Positions 44,995 to 53,849 of a stretch of 64,000 nt of DNA are shown piece by piece. This stretch comes from Variovorax sp. IB41 (GTDB taxonomy: Bacteria > Pseudomonadota > Gammaproteobacteria > Burkholderiales > Burkholderiaceae_C). Numbering within the stretch: the stretch's first letter is position 1; every line of letters begins with the position of its first letter. The notes under the pieces are model-generated. The model had not been told where the DNA came from, ran no database searches, and saw nothing but the letters and a program-made list of their open reading frames with translations. A program made the position numbers and the translations under genes. The DNA lies in NCBI RefSeq assembly GCF_016405905.1, contig NZ_JAEFCB010000002.1:62001-126000 (forward strand). The letters are read 5' to 3'.

Positions 44995-46098
44995 TCAGGC
45001 CGCGGCCACGCGCTCGGCAATGGCGATGCCCAGTTCCGTCGTGGAAGCCGTGCCGCCCAGATCGCGCGTGCGCGGCCCGTCGCGCAGCACCGCCTCGATG
45101 GCGCCCAGGATCGCGTCATGCGCGGCGCGGCCCGCGCCCTGGCCCTGCGTGAGAAAGTCCAGCATCAGCGCGCCGGACCAGATCATCGCGATCGGGTTGG
45201 CGATGTTCTGGCCGTAGATGTCGGGCGCCGAGCCGTGCACCGGCTCGAAGAGCGACGGAAACTTGCGCTCCGGATTGAGGTTGGCCGAGGGCGCGAGACC
45301 GATGGTGCCGGTGGTCGCGGGCCCCAGGTCCGAGAGGATGTCGCCGAACAGGTTGCTCGCCACCACCACGTCGAAGCGCGTGGGCTGCAGCACGAAGCGG
45401 GCCGAGAGGATGTCGATGTGCTGCTTGTCGATCGTCACTTCGGGGTACTCGCGGCCGATGGCATCGGCGCGGCCGTCCCACCACGGCATGCTGATCGCGA
45501 TGCCGTTGCTCTTGGTGGCCACCGTCAGGTGCTTGCGTGCGCGGCCGCGGGCCAGCTCGCAGGCGTAGCGCAGCACGCGGTCGGTGCCGTGGCGCGAGAA
45601 CACCGACTCCTGCACCACGATCTCGCGCTCGGTGCCTTCGTACATCACGCCGCCCAGCGACGTGTATTCGCCCTCGGTGTTCTCGCGCACCACCAGGTAG
45701 TCGATGTCGCCGGGCTTGCGGCCGGCCAGCGGGCAGGGCACGCCCTCGAAGAGGCGCACCGGGCGCAGGTTGATGTACTGGTCGAACTCGCGCCGGAACT
45801 TCAGCAGCGACCCCCAGAGCGACACATGGTCGGGCACGGTCGCGGGCCAGCCGACGGCGCCGAAGAAGAGCGCATCGACGCCCTTGAGCTGCGCCTTCCA
45901 GTCGTCCGGCATCATCTGGCCGTGCGCGGCGTGGTAGTCCGCGCTGGCCCAGTCGAAGGTGCGGCAGTCCAGCTCGAAGCCGAAGCGCTCGGCCGCGGCC
46001 AGCACCACGCGCAGGCCCTCGGGCATCACTTCCTTGCCGATGCCGTCGCCGGCGATCAGCGCAATGCGAAAGGTCGGGGTCATCTCGGTCCTTGTCAT
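44995..46098 (-). CDS. Tartrate dehydrogenase/D-malate dehydrogenase-like (TtuC family)
   Basis: A 367-residue member of the isocitrate/isopropylmalate dehydrogenase family, subfamily TtuC/DmlA. The start 'FRIALIAGDGIGKEVMPEGLRVV', the 'FFGAVGWPATVPDHVSLWG' block, the 'VRENTEGEYTSLGG' substrate-binding segment and 'GSAPDIYGQNIANPIAM' metal/cofactor segment are clear. It oxidises a 2-hydroxy diacid such as D-malate or tartrate with NAD+, usually with decarboxylation. The ATG at 46098 overlaps the stop of the fused ATPase gene by 4 bases; an alternative ATG at 46083 would remove five residues. Confidence 0.9.
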   Translation of the reverse strand: MTRTEMTPTFRIALIAGDGIGKEVMPEGLRVVLAAAERFGFELDCRTFDWASADYHAAHGQMMPDDWKAQLKGVDALFFGAVGWPATVPDHVSLWGSLLKFRREFDQYINLRPVRLFEGVPCPLAGRKPGDIDYLVVRENTEGEYTSLGGVMYEGTEREIVVQESVFSRHGTDRVLRYACELARGRARKHLTVATKSNGIAISMPWWDGRADAIGREYPEVTIDKQHIDILSARFVLQPTRFDVVVASNLFGDILSDLGPATTGTIGLAPSANLNPERKFPSLFEPVHGSAPDIYGQNIANPIAMIWSGALMLDFLTQGQGAGRAAHDAILGAIEAVLRDGPRTRDLGGTASTTELGIAIAERVAAA

Positions 46099-47723
46099 GG
46101 TGTGGCGGTCGCCGCGCGGTCCATCTCGTCGAGCCACCCGCAGCGCAGTTCGGGAACGGAGCGCGCCAGCAGCTCGTAGTAGGGGTGGTGCGGGCCGCGG
46201 TCGTAGTCGGCGCGCGCCACCTGCGCGAGCTTCTTGCCGTGCTGCATCACCACGATCTCGTCGCACACCGCGCGCACCGTGTGCAGGTCGTGGCTGATGA
46301 AGAGGTACGACACGCCCAGCTCGCGCCGGAGGTCCGCCATCAGGTCCAGCACCGCCGCGCCGACCACCGTGTCCAGCGCGGAAGTGACCTCGTCGCAGAG
46401 GATCAGGTCCGGATCGGCCGCCAGTGCGCGCGCCAGGTTCACGCGCTGTTTCTGCCCGCCCGAGAGGCCGCCCGGCAGGCGCCCGGCCACCGTCTGCGGC
46501 AGCTTCACCAGGTCCAGCAGCTCGCGGATGCGCTTGCGCAGCGGCTCGCCGCGCAGGCCCTTGTAGAACTGCAGCGGCCGCGCCAGGATGCGCTCGATGG
46601 TCTGCGACGGGTTGAGTGCCGTGTCGGCCATCTGGAACACGATCTGGATGCGGCGCAGCTCGTCGCGCTCGCGCTGCCGCAGCGTCGGCTTCAGTTCGCG
46701 GCCATGAAACAGCACGCTGCCATGGCTGGGCTCCAGCAGGCCCGCCACCGCGCGCGCGAGCGTGGTCTTGCCCGAGCCCGATTCGCCGATCACCCCGATG
46801 GCCTGCCCGCGGTAGAGCTTCAGGTCGATGCTTTCCAGGATCGGCTTGGCCGGACGCCCCTGCGCGTCCACTGGGCCGTAGCCGGCCGAGAGCTGGCGCA
46901 CCTCGAGCAGCAGCTCGGGATCGTCGCTCGCGGCCTGGGCCGGTGCGCGCACCGCCGGCCGGGCGGCGGCCAGCAGACTCTTGGTGTAGTCGTCGACCGG
47001 CGCGGCCAGCAACTGCGCGGTCGCGTTCAGCTCCCGCATGGCGCCGTTGCGCAGCACCAGCACGTGGTCCGCCATTTGCGCCACCACCGCGAGGTCGTGG
47101 CTCACGTACACCGCGGTCGCGCGGCGCTCGCGCACCACGCGGCGAAAGGCGCGCAGCACCTCGATCTGCGTGGTCACGTCCAGCGCGGTGGTCGGCTCGT
47201 CCAGGATCACCAGGTCGGGGTCGCCGATCAGTGCCATCGCCGCCATCAGCCGCTGCAGCTGGCCGCCCGATACCTGGTGCGGATAGCGCGCGCCGATGCC
47301 TTCCGGGTCGGGCAGCGCGAGCTCGCGGAACAGCTGCACCGCCTTGGCCTCGGCCTCGGCCCGTTTGCACAGGCCGTGGATCACCGTGGGCTCGACCACC
47401 TGGTCCATGATCGTGCGCGAAGGGTTGAACGATGCGGCCGCGCTCTGCGCGATGTAGGCGACGGTGCGGCCGCGCAATGCGCGCTGCGCACGGGCATCGA
47501 GCGCCAGCACGTCGATGTCGCCGATCTGCACGCGGCCGGCCGCGATGCGGCAGCCGCTTCGCGCATGGCCCATGAGCGCGAGGGCGGTGGTGGTCTTGCC
47601 CGAGCCCGATTCGCCGATCAGCGCCAGCACTTCGCCGGGCCGCACCGAGAAGCTCAAGGAGTCGACCAGCGTGCTGCCGCCGGCCACGATGCACAGGCCT
47701 TCGACGGTGAGTGGGGCGCCCAT
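46095..47723 (-). CDS. Fused double ABC ATPase (DppD-DppF type)
   Basis: A 542-residue protein with two complete ATPase modules in one chain. The first has Walker A 'GESGSGKT' at 37-44, signature 'VSGGQLQRLMAAMAL' and Walker B 'LVILDEPTTALD'. The second has Walker A 'GESGSGKT' near residue 311, signature 'LSGGQKQRVNLARAL' and 'LILCDEVTSALD'. This is the GsiA/YejF arrangement seen in some peptide or glutathione importers. It energises the permeases encoded just upstream. The ATG at 47723 shares one base with the upstream permease stop (TGATG), a translational-coupling signal. Confidence 0.93.
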   Translation of the reverse strand: MGAPLTVEGLCIVAGGSTLVDSLSFSVRPGEVLALIGESGSGKTTTALALMGHARSGCRIAAGRVQIGDIDVLALDARAQRALRGRTVAYIAQSAAASFNPSRTIMDQVVEPTVIHGLCKRAEAEAKAVQLFRELALPDPEGIGARYPHQVSGGQLQRLMAAMALIGDPDLVILDEPTTALDVTTQIEVLRAFRRVVRERRATAVYVSHDLAVVAQMADHVLVLRNGAMRELNATAQLLAAPVDDYTKSLLAAARPAVRAPAQAASDDPELLLEVRQLSAGYGPVDAQGRPAKPILESIDLKLYRGQAIGVIGESGSGKTTLARAVAGLLEPSHGSVLFHGRELKPTLRQRERDELRRIQIVFQMADTALNPSQTIERILARPLQFYKGLRGEPLRKRIRELLDLVKLPQTVAGRLPGGLSGGQKQRVNLARALAADPDLILCDEVTSALDTVVGAAVLDLMADLRRELGVSYLFISHDLHTVRAVCDEIVVMQHGKKLAQVARADYDRGPHHPYYELLARSVPELRCGWLDEMDRAATATP

Positions 47724-48646
47724 CAGCGTGCTCCTCGTTCGCGCGCGGCACGGCCGGGCAGGTTGTCGATGACCAGGTTCACCGCGATGGTCAGGCTCGC
47801 GATGGCAAGCGCCGGCACGATCACCGAGGCGCCGCCCATGGCCAGCGCGCCGATGTTCTCGCGCACCAGCGACCCCCAGTCGGCCGCCGGCGGCTGGATG
47901 CCCAGCCCGAGGAAGCTCAGGCTCGCCAGCAGCAGCACGACGTAGACAAAGCGCAGCCCGAGGTCGGCCAGCATCGGGCCCAGGATGTTGGGCAGGATCT
48001 CGCGCAGCATGATGTAGAGCGTGCCTTCGCCACGCGTGCGCGCCACGGTCACGTAGTCCAGCGCATTGATGTTCACGGCCAGCGAGCGCGCCATGCGGTA
48101 GGCGCCCGGCACGTAGATGATGGCCGCGGTGACCACCAGCATCGCCACCGACGAGCCGAAGCCCGCCACCATGATGAGCGCGAACATCTTGCTCGGGATC
48201 GCGGTCAGCGTGTCCAGGCCGCGGCTGAGCAAGGTGTCGGTCCAGCGGCCGCTGGCGGCGGCCAGCAGCGCGAGCGTGGTGCCGGTGCCGCTGGCCAGCA
48301 GCGTGGCCAGCAGCGCGACGCCGATCGTGTAGCGCGCACCTTCGATGATGAGCGCCAGCATGTCGCGGCCCAGGTAGTCGGTGCCGAGCCAGTGCGCCGC
48401 GCTCATCGGCTCGAAGACGTTGGAAGTGCCCATCGCCGCCGTGCCGTGCGAGAGCAGCCACGGCCCCAGCAGCGCCGCGAGCAGCCAGAACAGCAGGACC
48501 GCCAGGCCCAGCAGGCCCGAGACGCCGAAGCCGCCGAGCCACGGCAGCATGCGGCGCCTGCGTTCCTGCGATGCGGGCACCACTGGCACCAGGGGCACCA
48601 CGGGCGCCGCGGCACTCGCGGCGGCTGAAGAGGTGGAGGTTTCCAT
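47723..48646 (-). CDS. ABC transporter permease (DppC-like), second system
   Basis: A 307-residue inner-membrane permease. An unusually Ala/Val/Pro-rich N-terminal segment (residues 8-25, 'AASAAAPVVPLVPVVP') precedes the first membrane segment near residues 40-60. Family blocks include 'AAHWLGTDYLGRDML' and the ATPase-contact loop 'ALDYVTVARTRGEG'. About six membrane segments in all. It works with the DppB-like permease upstream and the double ATPase downstream, overlapping the latter by one base. The substrate class is inferred as amine- or opine-type only from cluster content. Confidence 0.92.
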   Translation of the reverse strand: METSTSSAAASAAAPVVPLVPVVPASQERRRRMLPWLGGFGVSGLLGLAVLLFWLLAALLGPWLLSHGTAAMGTSNVFEPMSAAHWLGTDYLGRDMLALIIEGARYTIGVALLATLLASGTGTTLALLAAASGRWTDTLLSRGLDTLTAIPSKMFALIMVAGFGSSVAMLVVTAAIIYVPGAYRMARSLAVNINALDYVTVARTRGEGTLYIMLREILPNILGPMLADLGLRFVYVVLLLASLSFLGLGIQPPAADWGSLVRENIGALAMGGASVIVPALAIASLTIAVNLVIDNLPGRAARERGAR

Positions 48647-48656
48647 GAGGTTTCCT

Positions 48657-49613
48657 TCAGCGATGCCGCAGCCGCGGGTTGGCCAGGATGCCGAAGATGT
48701 CGGCCGTCGTCACCAGGATCAGGTAGGCGCAGCAAAAGATCATGGCGCAGGTCTGCACCAGCGGCATGTCGCGCTGCGAGACGCCGTCGACCATGAGCTT
48801 GGCGATGCCCGGATAGTTGAAGATCGTCTCCACGATGATCACGCCGCCCAGCAGGTACGACAGGCTCAGCGCCACCGCATTGGCGATCGGCCCCACCGCA
48901 TTGGGCAACGCATGCGCGAGCACCATGCGCATCGGCGAGGCGCCCTTCAGGCGCACCATCTCGATGTAGGGCGCCTCCAGCTGGTCGATCACCGCGGCGC
49001 GCGTCATGCGCATCATCTGCGCGACGATCACGCAGCACAGCACCAGCACCGGCATCGCGAAGGCGCGCAGCAGCTGGCCCAGCGACTCGATGTCGTTGAC
49101 GAACGAAAGCGCCGGCAGCCAGCGCAGCTTGACCGCGAACACCAGCACCGCCAGCGTCGCGACCAGGAACTCCGGCACCGACACCACCGCCACCGCGCTG
49201 GTGGAGGCGGCGCGGTCGAACCACGAGCCGCGCCACACCGCCGAGGCGATGCCCAGCGCCAGCGCGATCGGCACCGAGAACAGCGCCGTGACCGCCGCCA
49301 GCAGCAGCGAGTTGGGCAGGCGGCTCGCGATCAGCTCGGCCACCGGCATCTGCGTGGTGGCCGAGAGACCGGGGTCGCCCTTGAGCATGCCCAGGAGCCA
49401 CTTCGCGTAGCGCCGGGGCGCCGGCACGTCCAGGCCCATCTGGGCCCGCAGCGCGGCCACCGCCTCGGGCGTGGCGTCCTGGCCCAGCTGCTCCTGCGCC
49501 GCATCGCCGGGCAGCACCGCGGTGATCGCGAACACGATCACCGACACCGCCAGCAGCGACACGAGCGCGAGCGCGATGCGCTGGCCCAGGAGCTTGAGGA
49601 TCACGCGGTTCAT
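48657..49613 (-). CDS. ABC transporter permease (DppB-like), second system
   Basis: A 318-residue inner-membrane permease of the DppB type. First membrane segment 'IALALVSLLAVSVIVFAITAVLPGDAA' (about 11-38), the periplasmic 'QMGLDVPAPRRYAKWLLG', the transport domain, and the ATPase-contact loop 'APYIEMVRLKGAS'. The C-terminal 'ETIFNYPGIAKLMVDG' is typical. I chose ATG 49613 ('MNRVILKLLGQR'); an ATG at 49622 would add 'MFA'. It follows the binding-protein gene by 34 bases. Confidence 0.92.
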   Translation of the reverse strand: MNRVILKLLGQRIALALVSLLAVSVIVFAITAVLPGDAAQEQLGQDATPEAVAALRAQMGLDVPAPRRYAKWLLGMLKGDPGLSATTQMPVAELIASRLPNSLLLAAVTALFSVPIALALGIASAVWRGSWFDRAASTSAVAVVSVPEFLVATLAVLVFAVKLRWLPALSFVNDIESLGQLLRAFAMPVLVLCCVIVAQMMRMTRAAVIDQLEAPYIEMVRLKGASPMRMVLAHALPNAVGPIANAVALSLSYLLGGVIIVETIFNYPGIAKLMVDGVSQRDMPLVQTCAMIFCCAYLILVTTADIFGILANPRLRHR

Positions 49614-49647
49614 GGCGAACATCCGATCGAGCGACGGCCCGCGCGGC

Positions 49648-51270
49648 TCATGCCTCGAGCCACACGTTCTCGGCGAAGTTGTAGCCCATGAGCCCGCCCA
49701 GCGGAATGGGCGCGAGGCCCTTGAGCTTGGCGCTGTGGCCGTCGATGCTCGCCAGGAACAGCGGGATGCCGATGCCCGCGTCCTGGTGGATCATGGTCTG
49801 CATGTCGGCATACATCTGCTTGCGCTTGGCCAGGTCGGTCTCGGCGCGCGAGGCCAGCAGCAGCTGGTCGAACTTCTCGCTCTTCCAGCGCGACTCGTTC
49901 CATGCCGCGCCCGACTGGAAGAACTGCGTGAGCAGCACGTCGGCGCTCGGGCGCGGGTTCACGTTGCCGAAGCCGACGTGGCTGTTGAGCCAGTGGTTGG
50001 ACCAGTAGCCGTCGGCCGGCATGCGCTTGATGTCGAGCTCCAGGCCCGCGCGCTGCGCCGTCTGCTGCAGCAACAGGGACATCTCCACCGAGTACAGCGC
50101 CGCCGGCGATGCCACCATCGGCACCTTGCCGGTGATGCCGGCCTTCTGCAGGTGGAACTTGGCCTTGTCCAGGTCGAAGGGGCGCTGCGGCAGGCCGGCG
50201 AAGTGGAAGCGGTTGGTCGGGTCGATGGGCTGGTCGTTGCCGATCACCGCGTAGTCCAGCGCGATGGTCTTTTTCATCTGCTCGCGGTCGAACAGGTGCT
50301 TCATGCCGAGCACGAAATCAGGGTTGGCGCCCGGGCCCACGTCCTTGCGCATCACCAGGTCGGAGTACTGGCCCGACTGGGTGACGAAGATGCCGAAGCC
50401 GGGCGTTCCCTTCACGCGGTCCACCGAGCGCGGGTTGACCGAGCCCACCAGGTCCATGCCGCCGGAGAGCAAGGCGTTCACGCGCGCGCTCTCGTCGCCG
50501 ATGCCCACGAATTCGATCTCGTCCAGGTAGGGCCTGCCCGGTTTCCAGTAGGCGTCGTTGCGCACCACCAGCGAGCGGATGCCGGGCTTGAATTCCTTGA
50601 GCTTGTAGGGGCCGGTGCCGATGCCCGCGTTGAAGTCGGTGGTGCCCTCCTTGACGATCTGGAAGTGCGAGGTGCCCAGGATCACCGGCAGGTCGGCGTT
50701 CGGTGCGCTGAGCACGAAGGTCACCTCGTTCGCGCCCGTGGCCTTGGCGCTCTCGATCTGGTCGGCCAGCACCTTGGCCTTGGACGCGGTGGCCGGGTCC
50801 TTGTGGCGCATCACCGAGAACACCACGTCGGCCGGCGAGAGCGCCTTGCCGTCGTGAAAGGTAACGCCCTTGCGCAGGGTGAAGACCCAGGTCTTGGCGT
50901 CCTTGGTGCTGAACGATTCGGCCAGCGCGGGCTGCGGCGTGAGGCTGCCGTCCAGCGAGGTCAGGCCGTTGTAGACCATGTTGCAGCGCGAGTAGTCGGT
51001 CTGGTTCGACTGCTTGGCCGGATCGAGCGTGTCGGTGGCCGCGGCCGTGGCGCCCGCCACCCGGATGCGCCCGCCGCGCCGCGGCGTCTGCGCATGGGCC
51101 GACACCGCCATGCCCGCCAGGCTGCCGGCCAGCGTGGCCTGCATGCCGCCGGCCACGAGCATCGCCAGGATGTCGCGCCGCGAGGCGCCGCGCTGCAGCG
51201 ACCCCATCATGCGAAGGCTTTCGCCGGGGCCGACGAGTTGTTCGAGGCTCTTGTTCTTGCTGTCGCTCAT
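49648..51270 (-). CDS. ABC transporter substrate-binding protein (SBP_bac_5), second system
   Basis: A 540-residue periplasmic binding protein. The twin-arginine signal is clear: a long polar N region, then 'ASRRDILAMLVAGG' and a hydrophobic run to 'AVSAHAQ' near residue 61. The SBP_bac_5 domain follows ('GLTSLDGSLTPQPALAESF', 'GTGPYKLKEFKPG'). Tat export implies folding before transport, as in related binding proteins of opine-, putrescine- or nickel-type importers. It is quite unlike the pair at 4472-7686, so the two transporters have different ligands. The ATG at 51270 is chosen by the Tat signal. Confidence 0.9.
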   Translation of the reverse strand: MSDSKNKSLEQLVGPGESLRMMGSLQRGASRRDILAMLVAGGMQATLAGSLAGMAVSAHAQTPRRGGRIRVAGATAAATDTLDPAKQSNQTDYSRCNMVYNGLTSLDGSLTPQPALAESFSTKDAKTWVFTLRKGVTFHDGKALSPADVVFSVMRHKDPATASKAKVLADQIESAKATGANEVTFVLSAPNADLPVILGTSHFQIVKEGTTDFNAGIGTGPYKLKEFKPGIRSLVVRNDAYWKPGRPYLDEIEFVGIGDESARVNALLSGGMDLVGSVNPRSVDRVKGTPGFGIFVTQSGQYSDLVMRKDVGPGANPDFVLGMKHLFDREQMKKTIALDYAVIGNDQPIDPTNRFHFAGLPQRPFDLDKAKFHLQKAGITGKVPMVASPAALYSVEMSLLLQQTAQRAGLELDIKRMPADGYWSNHWLNSHVGFGNVNPRPSADVLLTQFFQSGAAWNESRWKSEKFDQLLLASRAETDLAKRKQMYADMQTMIHQDAGIGIPLFLASIDGHSAKLKGLAPIPLGGLMGYNFAENVWLEA

Positions 51271-51337
51271 GGTGGGTACTCCTGGGAGGCCGTGGGGTGG
51301 AAGAAATCGAGGGGGAACGCAGATCGGGCGGCGGCGC

Positions 51338-52630
51338 TCAGGCCAGCCTGTCCTTGAGCCGGTAGTACATGCCCACCGCCGGCAGGAACCAGGGCGGGCC
51401 GAAGTGACCGGGAATGGCGGGCCAGTCGCGGCCCTGCCAGGGGTTCGCGCGCGCATCGCCGCCCATCGCCGCGGCCATGCGCGCGCCCATGTGGACCGAC
51501 ATTTGCGTGCCGTGGCCGCTGTAGCCCATGGCGTAGTAGAGGCCGTCGCGCTCGCCGGCGTGGGGTAGGCGGTCCTGCGTCATGTCCACGAGGCCGCCCC
51601 AGCAGTAGTCCAGCCGCACGGCGCCCAGCTGCGGAAAGGTCTGGGCCAGCCCCGCGCGCAGGACCTCGCCGCTCGCCGCATCCGACTGCGGGCTGGAGAC
51701 GGCGAAGCGCGCCCGCCCGCCGAACACCAGCCGGTGATCGGCCGTGAGGCGGAAGTAGTGATGGATGTTCGCCACCGTCGTGTAGGTGCGCCGCGCCGCC
51801 AGCAGCGCCTGCGCGCGCTCGGCGCCCAGCGGCTCGGTCACCACGATGAAGCTGCCGATCGGCACGATGCGCCGGCGCAGCCAGCCGAAGCTGCCGTAGC
51901 CGCCATGGCGCGTGGCGCCGGTGGCCAGCAGCACCTGCTGCGCGGTGACGGTGCCGCGCGCGGTGTGCAGCCGGTGCGCATGGCCCTGGCCGATGCGCTC
52001 GATGCGTTCCACGGCGGTGGCGGTGTGGATCTGCGCGCCGTGGCGCTGCGCGGCGGTGGCCAGGCCGTGGGCGAAGCGGCCCATGTGCATCTGGCCGCTG
52101 CGCTTGTAGAGCAGCCCGCCGTGGAAACGCTCGCTCTGCACCTCGGCGCGCACCTGTGCCGCGTCCAGCACTTCGACATCGGTGTCCACGCCGTCGTCGG
52201 CCAGGCGCTGCGCGCTGCGTTCGAGCGCGGCCATCTGGTTGGCCCGCGTGGCGAGCTTGAGCTTGCCGTGGCGCAGGAAGTCGCAGTCGATCTCCTCCTC
52301 GCGCACCAGCCGCGCCACGCTGTCCACCGCGGCGTCGTAGGCGTGGTACCAGGCGCGGGCTTTCTCGATGCCGACCTTGGCCGCCACATCGGCGTAGTCC
52401 ATGGCCAGCCCGTTGTTCACGTGCCCGCCGTTGCGGCCCGATGCTTCGGCCGCCACCCGCGCGCCGGCCTCCAGCACCGCCACGCGGGCGCCGCGCCGTG
52501 CGAATGCCAGCGCCGCCGACAGGCCCGTGAAGCCGCCGCCCACGATCGCGACGTCGACCTGCCCCGGCAGCGCGTGCGCCGCGGGCGAGAAGGCCGGTGC
52601 CGAATCGGTCCAGTAGGAATCGAGCTTCAT
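51338..52630 (-). CDS. FAD-dependent amine oxidoreductase (PuuB-like), copy 2
   Basis: A 430-residue DAO-family flavoenzyme with FAD motif 'VDVAIVGGGFTGLSAALAFARRGARVAVLEAG' (about 25-56) and 'ASGRNGGHVNNGLAMDYADV'. The C terminus has 'GYSGHGTQMSVHMGARMAAAMGG' and 'WPAIPGHFGPPWFLP', shared with the enzyme at 37736-39013. The His-for-Met change in 'SGRNGGHVNNG' beside the flavin is a visible difference between the two. Likely oxidises a primary or secondary amine; substrate unknown. It is upstream of and in line with the importer genes. Confidence 0.86.
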   Translation of the reverse strand: MKLDSYWTDSAPAFSPAAHALPGQVDVAIVGGGFTGLSAALAFARRGARVAVLEAGARVAAEASGRNGGHVNNGLAMDYADVAAKVGIEKARAWYHAYDAAVDSVARLVREEEIDCDFLRHGKLKLATRANQMAALERSAQRLADDGVDTDVEVLDAAQVRAEVQSERFHGGLLYKRSGQMHMGRFAHGLATAAQRHGAQIHTATAVERIERIGQGHAHRLHTARGTVTAQQVLLATGATRHGGYGSFGWLRRRIVPIGSFIVVTEPLGAERAQALLAARRTYTTVANIHHYFRLTADHRLVFGGRARFAVSSPQSDAASGEVLRAGLAQTFPQLGAVRLDYCWGGLVDMTQDRLPHAGERDGLYYAMGYSGHGTQMSVHMGARMAAAMGGDARANPWQGRDWPAIPGHFGPPWFLPAVGMYYRLKDRLA

Positions 52631-52661
52631 GGCATGAAGAGAAGAGCGGACCGCTGGCGGA

Positions 52662-53327
52662 TCAGAGGCCCACGACGCCGGGAAGTCCGCCGATGTCCTT
52701 GATCTCCGTGTAGCGGTAGGCCGGGTTGCCCGGGCCGTGGCCGCGGTTCACGAACACCTTGTTGACGATGCCCATGTCGTCCGCCGACATGAGGTCGTAG
52801 CGCAGGCTGGACGACACGTGCAGCACGTCTTCCGGGTTGCAGCCGAGCGAATCGAGCATGTACTCGAAGGCCTGCAGCCGCGGCTTGTACGCCTGCGCCT
52901 GCTGCGCGGTGTAGACGCGGTGAAAGGGCGCGCCGAGCATGGCCACGTTCTTCTGGATCTGGTCGTCCGAGGCGTTCGAGAGAATCACCAGCGGGATCTC
53001 CTTGGCCACCTTGGCCAGGCCCGCTGCCACGTCGGCGTGCGGGCCCCAGGTGGGCACCGCGTCGTAGTACTTCTGCGCGTCGCTGTCCAGGTACTGGATC
53101 TTCCATTTCCTGCACAGGCGCCGCACCGCGTTCTTGAGCACCACCTCGTAGGGCTTCCAGGCGCCCAGCACCTCGTCGAAGCGATAGGCGGTGAAGTTGG
53201 CGACGAACTCGGCCATGCGCTCGGTCGGAATGCGGTCGGCGAAGAGGTCGGCGGTCATCTCGTCCATGCGGAACCGGGTGAGGGTGCCGTAGCAGTCGAA
53301 GGTGACGTATTTGGGACGGAAGGTCAT
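52662..53327 (-). CDS. Haloacid dehalogenase-like protein, type II subfamily
   Basis: A 221-residue HAD hydrolase. Motif I 'VTFDCYGTLTRF' has nucleophile Asp11 and Thr15, motif II 'LVILSNASDDQI' carries the Ser/Asn, and Lys in 'AYKPRLQAFEYML' is motif III. The fold is that of L-2-haloacid dehalogenases (type II). True dehalogenase activity would need a specific Arg/Asn set that I cannot confirm, so another small carboxylate substrate is possible. It is the first gene of the minus-strand cluster and is followed by the PuuB-like gene after 31 bases. The start matches 'MTFRPKYVTFDCYGTLTRF'. Confidence 0.88.
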   Translation of the reverse strand: MTFRPKYVTFDCYGTLTRFRMDEMTADLFADRIPTERMAEFVANFTAYRFDEVLGAWKPYEVVLKNAVRRLCRKWKIQYLDSDAQKYYDAVPTWGPHADVAAGLAKVAKEIPLVILSNASDDQIQKNVAMLGAPFHRVYTAQQAQAYKPRLQAFEYMLDSLGCNPEDVLHVSSSLRYDLMSADDMGIVNKVFVNRGHGPGNPAYRYTEIKDIGGLPGVVGL

Positions 53328-53849
53328 GGTCTCGAATCCTTTTTCAACGGTGGCGGAAAGATGGTGATTGCGACAAGCTCATTACGAAGTGATTGCAGCA
53401 CGCAGCCGCTTGGGGGATGTAGGGAAAAACGGCGTCCGCCGCAACGAAGCTGCGGTTTGCAGGGCCGATGACGGCATGCCGTGCGGTCTGCCCTTTGTGC
53501 GTGCGGCCATGCACCTCGGTGCGCCGCGCCAAAGCCGGCGAGCACGCTTTTGAAGCGCGGGCCGGCGCCGGCTGCTGGATGTGTCGTGGCGCGAAGCGTT
53601 GCATGGCGATGGAGCGATGGAGCGATGGAGCGAAGAGAAGCGGCATGTGGGGAATGGCGATCGATGCTAGGCAGGTTGGCGCAGCATTTGTGTGCGTATG
53701 CGGGCGCGCCACCGCAGCGAATTGCAAAACCGGGGCGCGCGGCGGGCGAAGCTTGCGAGTTGCGGCGCAGGCCCGATTCGCTCTGGTGCGGCGCGGCGAT
53801 GTCGTCCAAGATGGACGCGCAATTTCCACCGCCACAGAGAGTTTTTCCG
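53328..53849. other. 522-base divergent control region without a gene
   Basis: The gap between the minus-strand HAD gene and the plus-strand GNAT gene contains no convincing gene in any frame; the frames open here do not carry family motifs or signal peptides. It holds three exact tandem copies of gcgatgga at 53606-53629. Promoters for the two opposite operons must lie here, but I could not pick a confident -10/-35 pair. Confidence 0.6.

Noticed and set aside
44995-47751. A 918-codon frame joining the dehydrogenase to an upstream Arg-rich domain
   Set aside because: The upstream part is the double ATPase gene read in the wrong frame. The dehydrogenase has a proper ATG overlapping the ATPase stop.
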